From: an uncultured Lachnospiraceae bacterium
GTDB lineage: Bacteria > Bacillota > Clostridia > Lachnospirales > Lachnospiraceae
NCBI GenBank assembly: GCA_902761585.1
Contig: CACWKX010000008.1
Span: forward strand, 18,997 to 82,996
Reading direction: 5' to 3'
DNA length: 64,000 nucleotides
Under the pieces are notes generated by a model, which was given only the letters and a program-made list of their open reading frames with translations, had not been told where the DNA came from and did no database searches. The position numbers were made by a program, and so were the translations under genes. Shown here piece by piece: positions 32,256-39,830 of the stretch. Each line of letters begins with the position of its first letter. The stretch's first letter is position 1.

Positions 32256-33914
32256 CGCCTTGTCCTTCAGCATGCCCTTGTACAGGTTCTGGACGAGCGG
32301 GTTCTCATCGCACTTCCGGACAGATTCATTATTATCGATTCGATAGAGTCCTGCCGTGCGGGCATCCCGCGGCGTGCGCCCGAGGATGACCGGCTGTCCG
32401 CCGCCCATGACGCAGCCGCCTCTGCAGGCCATGACCTCAATCAGATCATACTGCACCTCCCCGGCTTTGAGTCTGTCGAGCACGACCCTGGCATTTCCAA
32501 GCCCTGAGACGACGCAGATCCTCAGGTCTCTGTCCTTGTAGCTGACCGTGAACTCCCGGATCCACTTCTTCTCGCGGACACCGCAGTCGGCGATGTTGTC
32601 CATCAGCTGCTTGCTGTGATTCGGCGCCAGCCTTCTGAGAACCGCCTCGGTCACGCCGCCGCTCGTTCCGAAGATCACGCCACCGCCCGAGCCCAGGCCA
32701 AACGGCATGTCACAGGCCTCCGGATCGAGGTCTCCCAGCTCCAGGCCGAAATCGCGGATCATATTGATCAGCTCCGTCGAAGTGATCGCGATATCCGTAT
32801 CCTGCTGCCCTCTTGTGTAATTTCTCTTCCAGCGGATCTCCATCTTCTTCGCCGTGCACGGCATCACCGAAACGACAACCGTCTTTTTGCCCTGCGAATT
32901 TTCCGGATCCCTGTAATATTCCTTCAGGACCGCGCTCATCATGCCCTGCGGACTTCTGCACGTTGAGACATTCTGTTCAAACTCCGGATACTGGTCGTGG
33001 CAGAACTTCACCCATGCCGGGCAGCAGGATGTCATCAGCGGCAGATTCCGGTTCTCCGACAGCCGCTCCAGAAACTCCTGCGCCTCCTCCATAATGGTCA
33101 GATCCGCCGACAGCGTCACATCGTAAACCTCGTCAAATCCCATCCGGTGCATTGCGTTCACGATCATACCCATCACACCGGCGCCGTCCTTCATGCCGAA
33201 TGCATCTCCCACAGCGACCCGGACAGCCGGCGCGATCTCCGCGACAACCCGGACCGTCGGATCGCCGATTGCTTCCCAGACCTCATCCACGTTGGAGTGG
33301 ATCGTGATCGCCCCGGTCGGACAGTACACACGGCACTGCCCGCAGTTCACACAGCTGGTCTGGGCAATCGGGCGGTCGAACGCCGTCGAGACCAGGGCGT
33401 CCGCCCCTCTTCTCGTAAACTCCAGAACACCGAGCCCCTGCAGTTCCGAGCAGGCCCTCACGCAGTCACCGCAGAGAATGCACTTGTTCATGTTTCTGAC
33501 AATCGACGGCGAACTGGTGTCAATCGGGTGCACATCCCGCGTGTCATGGTAAGGCACGGAGGTGATGTTCATTTTATGCGCCAGATCCTGCAGCCGGCAG
33601 TCCCCGCTCTGCGCACAGGTCGTGCAGTCCCGGTTATGCGAGCCCAGAAGCAGCTGAATAATCATCTTCCGGTACTTCTGAAGACGGACCGTATTTGTAT
33701 AAATTGTCATCCCGTCCCTCGGAACCTCCGAGCAGGACGCAAACATCTTTCCCCGCTCGTCCTCCACCATGCAGAGTCTGCAGGCTCCGAAGGTCGACAT
33801 CTCCGACAGATAGCACAGAGTCGGGATGTTGATCCCCGCTTTGCGGATGACAGACAGCACATTCTTCTCATCTGTGAAGGCAACACGCCTTCCATTGATT
33901 GTCATGACCCCCAT
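32214..33914 (-). CDS. hydA: [FeFe]-hydrogenase catalytic subunit
   Basis: A 566-residue [FeFe]-hydrogenase. N-terminal [2Fe-2S] domain (CYLSEMSTFGACRLC), His-ligated [4Fe-4S] site (HNRDCTTCAQSGDC), two [4Fe-4S] motifs (CILCGDCVRAC, CVNCGQCRVYC), then the H-cluster motifs TSCCPAW, MPCTAKKME and EVMACRGGCVMGGGQP. It makes or consumes H2 in the cytoplasm. It is the last gene of hydC-hydB-hydA, starting 13 bases after hydB with an AGGAGGGG site, the arrangement of electron-bifurcating hydrogenases (HydABC/Hnd). No HydEFG maturases are in the window. Confidence 0.95.
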   Translation of the reverse strand: MGVMTINGRRVAFTDEKNVLSVIRKAGINIPTLCYLSEMSTFGACRLCMVEDERGKMFASCSEVPRDGMTIYTNTVRLQKYRKMIIQLLLGSHNRDCTTCAQSGDCRLQDLAHKMNITSVPYHDTRDVHPIDTSSPSIVRNMNKCILCGDCVRACSELQGLGVLEFTRRGADALVSTAFDRPIAQTSCVNCGQCRVYCPTGAITIHSNVDEVWEAIGDPTVRVVAEIAPAVRVAVGDAFGMKDGAGVMGMIVNAMHRMGFDEVYDVTLSADLTIMEEAQEFLERLSENRNLPLMTSCCPAWVKFCHDQYPEFEQNVSTCRSPQGMMSAVLKEYYRDPENSQGKKTVVVSVMPCTAKKMEIRWKRNYTRGQQDTDIAITSTELINMIRDFGLELGDLDPEACDMPFGLGSGGGVIFGTSGGVTEAVLRRLAPNHSKQLMDNIADCGVREKKWIREFTVSYKDRDLRICVVSGLGNARVVLDRLKAGEVQYDLIEVMACRGGCVMGGGQPVILGRTPRDARTAGLYRIDNNESVRKCDENPLVQNLYKGMLKDKAHELLHVHAADETR

Positions 33915-33927
33915 CTCTCACCCCTCC

Positions 33928-35808
33928 TCAGTACTCGATATAGATCGCGTCAAACGCACAGTTCTCCTGGCAGCTTCCGCAGCGGATGCAGGCATCCGTG
34001 ACAATCTTGTGCGGCATCTTCTTCGCGCCGATGATTGCGCCTGCCGGACAGTTGCGCGCGCACTTTCCGCAGCCGACACACTTGTCCGGGTCGATGATGA
34101 AGCGGCGCAGCTTCGCGCAGACATGCGCGCGGCATCTCTTGTCCACGATATGCTCCACATACTCATCCCGAAACTGATGAAGCGTGCTGATGACAGGAAG
34201 CGGCGCACTCTTTCCAAGACCGCAGAGCGACATGGAACGAACCATCTGCGCCAGATCCTCCAGCTCGTCCAGATCGCTCATCTCTCCTCTTCCGTCGACA
34301 ATCTTCTGCAGAATCTCCAGCATCCGCTTGGTTCCCTCGCGGCAGGGCGTGCATTTCCCACAGGATTCACGCTGGGTAAACCCCATGAAGAAGCGTGCAA
34401 CCTCGACCATGCAGGAGCTCTGGTTCAGGACGACCATGCCGCCTGATCCGATGATCGCGTCATACTTCTTAACTGACTCAAAGTCCAGTCCGACGTCCAG
34501 CTCCTTCTCCGTCAGACATCCGCCGGACGGGCCGCCGATCTGAACCGCCTTAAAGGTTCCCCCGTCCTTGATACCGCCCCCGATATCATAGATGATCTGC
34601 CGCATGGTCGTTCCCATCGGCACCTCGATCAAACCAGTGTTCTGGATCGCGCCGGTCAGGGAGAAGGTCTTCGTCCCGGGGCTGTTCTCAGAACCGATGG
34701 AGCGGAACCACCCGGCACCATCGGTGATGATGCGCGGGACATTCGCGTAGGTCTCGACATTATTGAGAACCGTCGGCCTCGCCCACAGCCCGTGCTCGAC
34801 CGTCCGCGGCGGCTTGACACGCGGCATTCCGCGCTTTCCTTCAATGGAAGCGGTCAGCGCCGACCCTTCTCCGCAGACGAAGGCACCGGCTCCGCGGTTG
34901 ATATGCAGCCTGAAGGAATATGAACTTCCAAGAATGTTCGATCCCAGAAGCCCTGCCTCCTCCAAGTTCCGGATCGCCTCCCGAAGCCGGGCGACCGACA
35001 GCGGATACTCTGCCCGGACATAGATATAGCCCTCCTGGGCGCCGACCGCATAGGCTGCAATCATCATGCCCTCGATCATCTTGTACGGATCGCCTTCCAT
35101 GACCGATCCGTCCATGAAGGCACCCGGATCGCCCTCATCGCCGTTGCAGACAACATAGCGGACGGGATCCTTCTGGCGGGCAACCTGCGACCACTTGCGC
35201 CCGGTGGGAAACCCTGCGCCACCGCGTCCTCTGAGTCCCGAGTTCGAGACCTCCTCGATCACCTGCTGCGGTGTCATATCGAAGAGCGCCTTCTCCAGCG
35301 CTGAAAAGCCGCCCGAGTAGATATACTCCGACAGCGAATCCGGTTCGTACTTTCCGCAGTTGGACAGAACGACCCTGGTCTGCTTCGCAATAAAAGGAAT
35401 ATCGTCCGGACTGACATACTGCGCCTGCTGGTGATAGAGCAGGTGGTCGATGACCTCACCGTGCAGAATGGTCCGCATGATGATCGCACTGACGTCTGAT
35501 GGCTGCACCTTCACATACTGAATAACCTGATCTCCACTCTGGATCCGGACAAGCGGCCCGATCTCGCAGATGCCCTGACAGCCCGTATGACAGACCGCCG
35601 CCACTTTCGTATGCTCGTGAGGGGCAAAGGAAAGGGAGATCCCTTCCCGTCCTTCCAGCTGGTTTCTGAACTCCTCATAGACAGCCTCTGACCCCGAGGC
35701 TACGCAGCCTGTTCCCGCGCACACCAGCACGCGGACATCCTGTTTCTTCATCTCCCGGTCAGCGTCAAGACGCGCACGCTGAAGATCCTCTCTCGATGCG
35801 ATCGTCAT
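33928..35808 (-). CDS. hydB: Electron-bifurcating hydrogenase, NADH-binding (NuoF-like) subunit
   Basis: A 626-residue subunit: N-terminal thioredoxin-like [2Fe-2S] domain (VLVCAGTGCVASG, then CHTGCQGICEIGP), NuoF-like FMN/NADH domain (GLRGRGGAGFPTGRKW, NGDEGDPGAFMD), SLBB-type region, the [4Fe-4S] motif SCGKCTPCREGTKR, and a C-terminal two-cluster ferredoxin (CVGCGKCARNC, CIRCGSCQENC). It would accept electrons from NADH and split or join flows to ferredoxin and HydA. It overlaps hydC by four bases. Confidence 0.95.
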   Translation of the reverse strand: MTIASREDLQRARLDADREMKKQDVRVLVCAGTGCVASGSEAVYEEFRNQLEGREGISLSFAPHEHTKVAAVCHTGCQGICEIGPLVRIQSGDQVIQYVKVQPSDVSAIIMRTILHGEVIDHLLYHQQAQYVSPDDIPFIAKQTRVVLSNCGKYEPDSLSEYIYSGGFSALEKALFDMTPQQVIEEVSNSGLRGRGGAGFPTGRKWSQVARQKDPVRYVVCNGDEGDPGAFMDGSVMEGDPYKMIEGMMIAAYAVGAQEGYIYVRAEYPLSVARLREAIRNLEEAGLLGSNILGSSYSFRLHINRGAGAFVCGEGSALTASIEGKRGMPRVKPPRTVEHGLWARPTVLNNVETYANVPRIITDGAGWFRSIGSENSPGTKTFSLTGAIQNTGLIEVPMGTTMRQIIYDIGGGIKDGGTFKAVQIGGPSGGCLTEKELDVGLDFESVKKYDAIIGSGGMVVLNQSSCMVEVARFFMGFTQRESCGKCTPCREGTKRMLEILQKIVDGRGEMSDLDELEDLAQMVRSMSLCGLGKSAPLPVISTLHQFRDEYVEHIVDKRCRAHVCAKLRRFIIDPDKCVGCGKCARNCPAGAIIGAKKMPHKIVTDACIRCGSCQENCAFDAIYIEY

Positions 35809-36284
35809 GATTCCTCACCTCTCAATTCTCTGACCAGCGCGACAGCAGAGTCAGGTGTCATGCGCGGATGAACCTTGCCGTTGACCATCATGGTCGGCGC
35901 CAGTCCGCAGGCGCCCAGGCACGAAACCGTCTCCAGCGTAAACAGCATGTCGTCCGTCGTATGCTTATCTTTTCCAAGCCCCAGTTCCTTCTGGAGGGCT
36001 TCTATCACGGCGATCCCCTTCTTCACATGACAGGCTGTTCCGTCGCAGCACTTGATCTCGAACTTTCCCTTCGGCTCAAATGAGAAATTCTCATAGAACG
36101 TCGCGACGCCGTAGGCCTCCGCCTCGCTGACGCCGATCTTTTCCGCCACGTAGGACAACAGCTCCCCCGGAAGATAGCGCAGCTCATCCTGGATGTCCTC
36201 CATCACAGGGATGAGCGAGGATGGCTTTGCTCCATGTTTTGCTATGCACCTGTCCGCCAGGTCATAGCAGGACTGCTCCAGCAT
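35805..36284 (-). CDS. hydC: Electron-bifurcating hydrogenase, NuoE-like subunit
   Basis: A 159-residue NuoE-like [2Fe-2S] protein: N-terminal helical part (LIPVMEDIQDELRYLPGELL), GVATFYENFSFEPKG, first cysteine pair in CCDGTACHVKKG, second in SCLGACGLAPTMMVN. It carries the thioredoxin-like cluster that links to the NuoF-like subunit. First gene of the operon, with AAGGAGGAG before the ATG and a promoter about 80-110 bases upstream. It overlaps hydB by four bases. Confidence 0.94.
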   Translation of the reverse strand: MLEQSCYDLADRCIAKHGAKPSSLIPVMEDIQDELRYLPGELLSYVAEKIGVSEAEAYGVATFYENFSFEPKGKFEIKCCDGTACHVKKGIAVIEALQKELGLGKDKHTTDDMLFTLETVSCLGACGLAPTMMVNGKVHPRMTPDSAVALVRELRGEES

Positions 36285-36309
36285 ATCCGTCTCCTCCTTT
36301 TCGTCAGAT

Positions 36310-36330
36310 TTCCGGCTCAGACAGCCGGAA
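36310..36330 (-). promoter_or_regulatory. 5' UTR hairpin of the hyd operon
   Basis: TTCCGGCT (36310-36317) and AGCCGGAA (36323-36330) form a perfect 8-base stem with a 5-base loop, between the predicted start site and the hydC ribosome-binding site. No T run follows, so a stabilising or regulatory role is more likely than termination. Confidence 0.5.
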
Positions 36331-36362
36331 AGCGATCTGATCTTGTTTAAACACTTGAGGAG

Positions 36363-36392
36363 ATTATAACATTATTATCATGTTCTTCGCAA
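36363..36392 (-). promoter_or_regulatory. hyd operon promoter
   Basis: Minus strand TTGCGA (36392-36387), 18-base spacer, TATAAT (36368-36363). A TGTTTAAACA palindrome (36344-36353) lies at about +3 to +12 and could be a repressor site; it does not match a canonical Rex site. Confidence 0.65.
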
Positions 36393-36968
36393 TTATTTGG
36401 AGAATATACCTTACAAAGAATGAGATGCGTCCTGATGTTGGAATGATTTGTTCAGATATTTCAGATTTGAATCGTCAATTTATCGCAGAATGACGAATCT
36501 GCATGCAATGCCGTCCGTCCGCTGTTTCTGACCCCTTCAAAAAGAATCGGGTAAGAAAGCCTGAAAATCGATCACGGACTGCATCCCGGAGGTTTTCCAC
36601 CTGTCCTGAGGCGCAGGCCCTGCTGAATTTCACGGAAGTCCAAGTATGCGTCTTGCATCTTTCCGGCATCCGGAAAACAGTATAGCCTGCGCCTGTAAAG
36701 TCTGTGTCATTCTGACATGGAATGAAAATAAAATGTTGGATAAATGTATTGTGTGATGGTTGTCGTGCTGCCCGCAGGGCCTCCGCCTCTTTCAGATTCG
36801 CCTTCGTCAGCACTGCTGTTTTGAACCCGCAGCGCCCGGCCGCATAGCCGGAGGCCACAACTGCGCCTCCAGGCTTTCTGTGTTCTTTTCCTGTGCAGTC
36901 TATGTTGATGTCCAGTGAAAGTATGACATTGATGTCATTTCAATATCTGGTAAAATTCAGGTCACCCC
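36393..36968. other. Non-coding stretch between hydC and the serine hydrolase
   Basis: This 576-base stretch has no convincing gene. A minus-strand frame of 127 codons (36475-36858) lacks a ribosome-binding site and family resemblance, although its start (GGAVVASGYAAGRCGFKTAV) looks protein-like and may be a decayed fragment. A perfect dyad ATGACAT-TG-ATGTCAT lies at 36923-36938, near the end of the serine hydrolase gene. The segment 36480-36700 could hold an interspersed repeat or RNA; nothing definite is seen. Confidence 0.4.
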
Positions 36969-37859
36969 TCACTGACCCTTCAGCTGCGGATAGAGCTCCT
37001 CAAATACGGCGTTCAGGATCTTCCGCTCTGTGTGGCTCTCTGACATGATCGTAACCACGGCGTCCACATCCTTCATGACGATTACGAACTGACCGTACTT
37101 GCCGTCCGCGCGGAAACTGCCATGCGGTCCCATCCAGAACAGGTAGCCGTAGCCGTCCTCCCCGTTGTCCACCTGTTTTCTTCCTGCCTCGCGAACCCAG
37201 TCCGACGGAATCAGCTGTTTCCCGTTCCAGCTCCCATCCTGAAGCAGCAGCTGTCCGAACTTTGCCAGCTCATCGATGTTCAGAAACAGTCCGCCCGCCC
37301 CATAACTGTTGCCAAGCGGATCCATCTCCCAGGTCGGCAGGTGAATGCCGAGCGGTACAAACAGCCGCGGCATCAGATAGTGGATGAGGTCGCATCCGGA
37401 CCGCCGCTGCACAAGCATGCCGGCCAGATATGGTCCGGCATTGTTATACAGAAATGTCGTGTCAGGATCACAGACCCACGGCTGGGAGAGCGAGAGCTTT
37501 ACCCAGTCTGTCTCCTGATAAAATGGGCGGTCAGCGCCCATCAGGAAGGGTTTTCCCTGGCCGAGACACATCGTCAGAAGGTCCCGGACAGCCGCCTTCT
37601 CAAGGTGCGGGCTGACAAAATCCGGAAGGTCCTCCGCAAAGGCATCTGTCAGCTTCTCATCCAGCGACAGAAGTCCTTCTCTCTGCGCAATCCCAACCGC
37701 TACAGACGTAAAGCTCTTGCTGACAGAGTAGACATCCCGGCGCCTCGCAGCGTCCCACAGCTGCCTTGCGATCTCTTGCCCATGCTGCTGAACCACAACG
37801 CCCAGCACGTGATTCTCCTCTGCCTTGCGGCAAAAACCGCTCATATCGATGATGCTCAT
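36969..37859 (-). CDS. Serine hydrolase, class C beta-lactamase-like
   Basis: A 296-residue protein with the penicillin-binding-protein/beta-lactamase fold. The catalytic Ser-x-x-Lys is in YSVSKSFTSVAVG and the Tyr-x-Asn motif is FLYNNAGPYLAGML. No signal peptide is seen, so it is probably cytoplasmic and an esterase or peptidase-like enzyme rather than an antibiotic resistance factor. AAGGAGAA precedes the ATG. It is a single gene by spacing (254 bases to the ThrE-like gene). Confidence 0.88.
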   Translation of the reverse strand: MSIIDMSGFCRKAEENHVLGVVVQQHGQEIARQLWDAARRRDVYSVSKSFTSVAVGIAQREGLLSLDEKLTDAFAEDLPDFVSPHLEKAAVRDLLTMCLGQGKPFLMGADRPFYQETDWVKLSLSQPWVCDPDTTFLYNNAGPYLAGMLVQRRSGCDLIHYLMPRLFVPLGIHLPTWEMDPLGNSYGAGGLFLNIDELAKFGQLLLQDGSWNGKQLIPSDWVREAGRKQVDNGEDGYGYLFWMGPHGSFRADGKYGQFVIVMKDVDAVVTIMSESHTERKILNAVFEELYPQLKGQ

Positions 37860-38113
37860 ATTCTTTCTCCTTCTGCGTTCAAGCAGACGACCGCTGCCGA
37901 TTTCATGTCAGGAACAGTATACGCGATTTACGGGCGGGGTGACAGACCTCCTGGCATCCATTGCCTACGTCGATGCTGCCAGCTGAGAATCAGCCCTGAA
38001 TCACATGGAACACCAGCCTCTGCTTCACAGAACCTGTCTGATGGCACGTGGATAAGGTCACACAGAAGGGGCTCCTGGGGGTACATCGAGATCTGTCTGC
38101 CGCATGGTGCCGC

Positions 38114-38569
38114 TCATCCGGATATTCTGCCGGCTCTGACCTTCCCCATCTTCCGCAGAATCAGGGTTGTGACAACAACGCCTGCCGACATGCAGGCTGC
38201 GAATGCGAGTGTATAAACCGCCAGCCGTCTGCCTTCCTCGCTGTGCCCGTTCATCAATGCATCTGCTGCCCGGTACAGGGACGCTCCTGGAATCAGCGGA
38301 ACGAAAGCGATCACCGTAAAGACCGTCGCAGGAGCACGAACCTTCCGGGCGATCATTTCCCCGTAGAAGGCCGAAGCCGCTGACCCGACGAAAGCTGCCA
38401 CATAATCATTCCCAGATGCAGAAAGCATCAAAAGATAGGCCGCCCAGGAGACAGCACCGCCAAAAGACGCAACCAGCCACTCATTGCAGCCGACATGAAA
38501 CACAATCGCAAATCCAAAGCAGCCCGCCACCGCCGTGACAAACTGCAGCACAATCTTCCAGACTTCCAT
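38114..38569 (-). CDS. ThrE_2-type threonine/serine exporter small subunit
   Basis: A 151-residue membrane protein matching the ThrE_2 (DUF3815) family: four or more hydrophobic segments (VTAVAGCFGFAIVFHVG, GNDYVAAFVGSAASAFYGEM, FTVIAFVPLIPGASLYRA, TLAFAACMSAGVVVTTLIL). In many Firmicutes ThrE is split into this small subunit and a larger one, which is the next gene upstream here. Together they would export threonine or serine. AGGAGGG lies 12 bases before the ATG, which is rather far. Confidence 0.88.
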   Translation of the reverse strand: MEVWKIVLQFVTAVAGCFGFAIVFHVGCNEWLVASFGGAVSWAAYLLMLSASGNDYVAAFVGSAASAFYGEMIARKVRAPATVFTVIAFVPLIPGASLYRAADALMNGHSEEGRRLAVYTLAFAACMSAGVVVTTLILRKMGKVRAGRISG

Positions 38570-38586
38570 ACAGTTCTTTCACCCTC

Positions 38587-38697
38587 CTGCGCTTTTCCTG
38601 TCCTGCCCTTTCCACGTCCTGCGCTTTCCACATCATGCACTTTTCCCGTTCTGCGCTTCTCCTGTCCTGCCCTTTCCTGTCCTGCCCTTTTCAGCAG
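38587..38697 (-). repeat. 16-bp minisatellite between thrE genes
   Basis: Seven imperfect units (consensus CTGCGCTTTTCCTGTC) start at 38587, 38603, 38619, 38635, 38651, 38667 and 38682. On the minus strand each carries a GGACAGGAAA-like motif. The array fills much of the gap between the two ThrE subunit genes. Confidence 0.88.
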
Positions 38698-38742
38698 ACT
38701 GCACCCTTCGCATTTCGGAAACACGCTCCTGCTGAGTCCTTT

Positions 38743-39510
38743 TCACAGCAGTCCGGCCAGAATACGCCCGGCCAGCGTGAAGCCGACCGCAATGATGCCC
38801 GCCAGGAGAATCGACTCCATAAACCGGATCAGACCGGTGATGGTATCGCCGACAAACATGTCCCGGATCGAGTTCGTGAAGGCAATTCCGGGGATGAACA
38901 GCATGATGTTGCCGATGCTGATGAGGTCTGCATGATGACCCAGCCCTGAAAGGACTGTCAGCTGTGCCAGAAAGCCGCCGATCGTCGACCAGATCAATGC
39001 CGTCATCAGGATATTGTCCGTGAACCTTGAAATCAGCCGCTCGATGTAGCAGAGAAGAAATCCGATCAGCACGGAAGCCGCGAAGTCGTTCAGGTCGCCG
39101 CCGAAGAACAGGGCAAATGCACCTGATACGATGGCATATCCGATCGGAAGCAGGCAGCTGTTTGCCGGTTTCTCTTCCTGAATCTGCTCGATCCTGTCCC
39201 GGATTTCCTCCGGCTTCAGCTTCTTCGCGCAGATATCCCTCGACAGCTGGTTGAGCTCCTCAATCCGCCGCATATTGGTGCGGATCGCATACACCCTCCG
39301 CATCTGTGTCAGCGTCTGGAACCCATCCAGGTGCGCAGTCACCGTGATATTCGATGTGATCGAGAACACCTCGACCTTCGGAACGCCGGCTGCCGCCATC
39401 ACCCGGCTGATTGTGTCCTCGACCCGGTTGACCTCCGCGCCGCTGGCAAGAAGCAGCTGGCCGATATCCAGCGCACAGTACAGGTATTCTTCCGCTTCTT
39501 CCCGGTTCAT
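38743..39510 (-). CDS. ThrE-type threonine/serine exporter large subunit
   Basis: A 255-residue protein of the ThrE (DUF1212) family: an N-terminal cytoplasmic domain (LLASGAEVNRVEDTISRVM, then FSITSNITVTAHLDG) and five or so membrane segments (FALFFGGDLNDFAASVLIG, LMTALIWSTIGGFLAQL, ILLAGIIAVGFTLAGRIL). The start MNREEAEEY is chosen because GAGGG lies 7 bases before it; the longer GTG reading from 39552 has no site. It precedes the small subunit gene, separated by a minisatellite. Confidence 0.9.
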   Translation of the reverse strand: MNREEAEEYLYCALDIGQLLLASGAEVNRVEDTISRVMAAAGVPKVEVFSITSNITVTAHLDGFQTLTQMRRVYAIRTNMRRIEELNQLSRDICAKKLKPEEIRDRIEQIQEEKPANSCLLPIGYAIVSGAFALFFGGDLNDFAASVLIGFLLCYIERLISRFTDNILMTALIWSTIGGFLAQLTVLSGLGHHADLISIGNIMLFIPGIAFTNSIRDMFVGDTITGLIRFMESILLAGIIAVGFTLAGRILAGLL

Positions 39511-39830
39511 TTTCCATCCCTCTGTGTTTTCTGCCATCATCGCTTCGAGCACAACTATACTCTATCTGGCGGAATAATAATTGCGGGAATTGCTGGAATA
39601 CTTATATAATTCCGAAATATTTACAGTTATCGTTCCGACAGCTGTTCCGGGCTGCTTACGAAGCCCTTCCGAACCCTGGAAGTGATTCAGGCAGATATCC
39701 GGACACAGCTTCCGCTGTGCAAATGCAGTGAATTGCAGATGCGGTGAATTCAATGTTCTCCCGCACAAAAAGTATATGACTTCGTGATATAGTGAATGCA
39801 AAACAGGAACAGAAAGGCCGGGTGGGTATC

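Noticed and set aside
36344..36353. TGTTTAAACA palindrome considered as a Rex site for the hyd operon
   Set aside because: It lacks the TTGT-AA...TT-ACAA layout with spacer expected for Rex; left as an unassigned palindrome.
36475..36858. Minus-strand frame of 127 codons
   Set aside because: No ribosome-binding site and no family match; kept only as a possible decayed fragment in a finding.
38587..38697. Direct repeats considered as a CRISPR array
   Set aside because: Units are 16 bases with no spacers; a minisatellite. The arrays at 10762 and 3877 likewise have no spacers.
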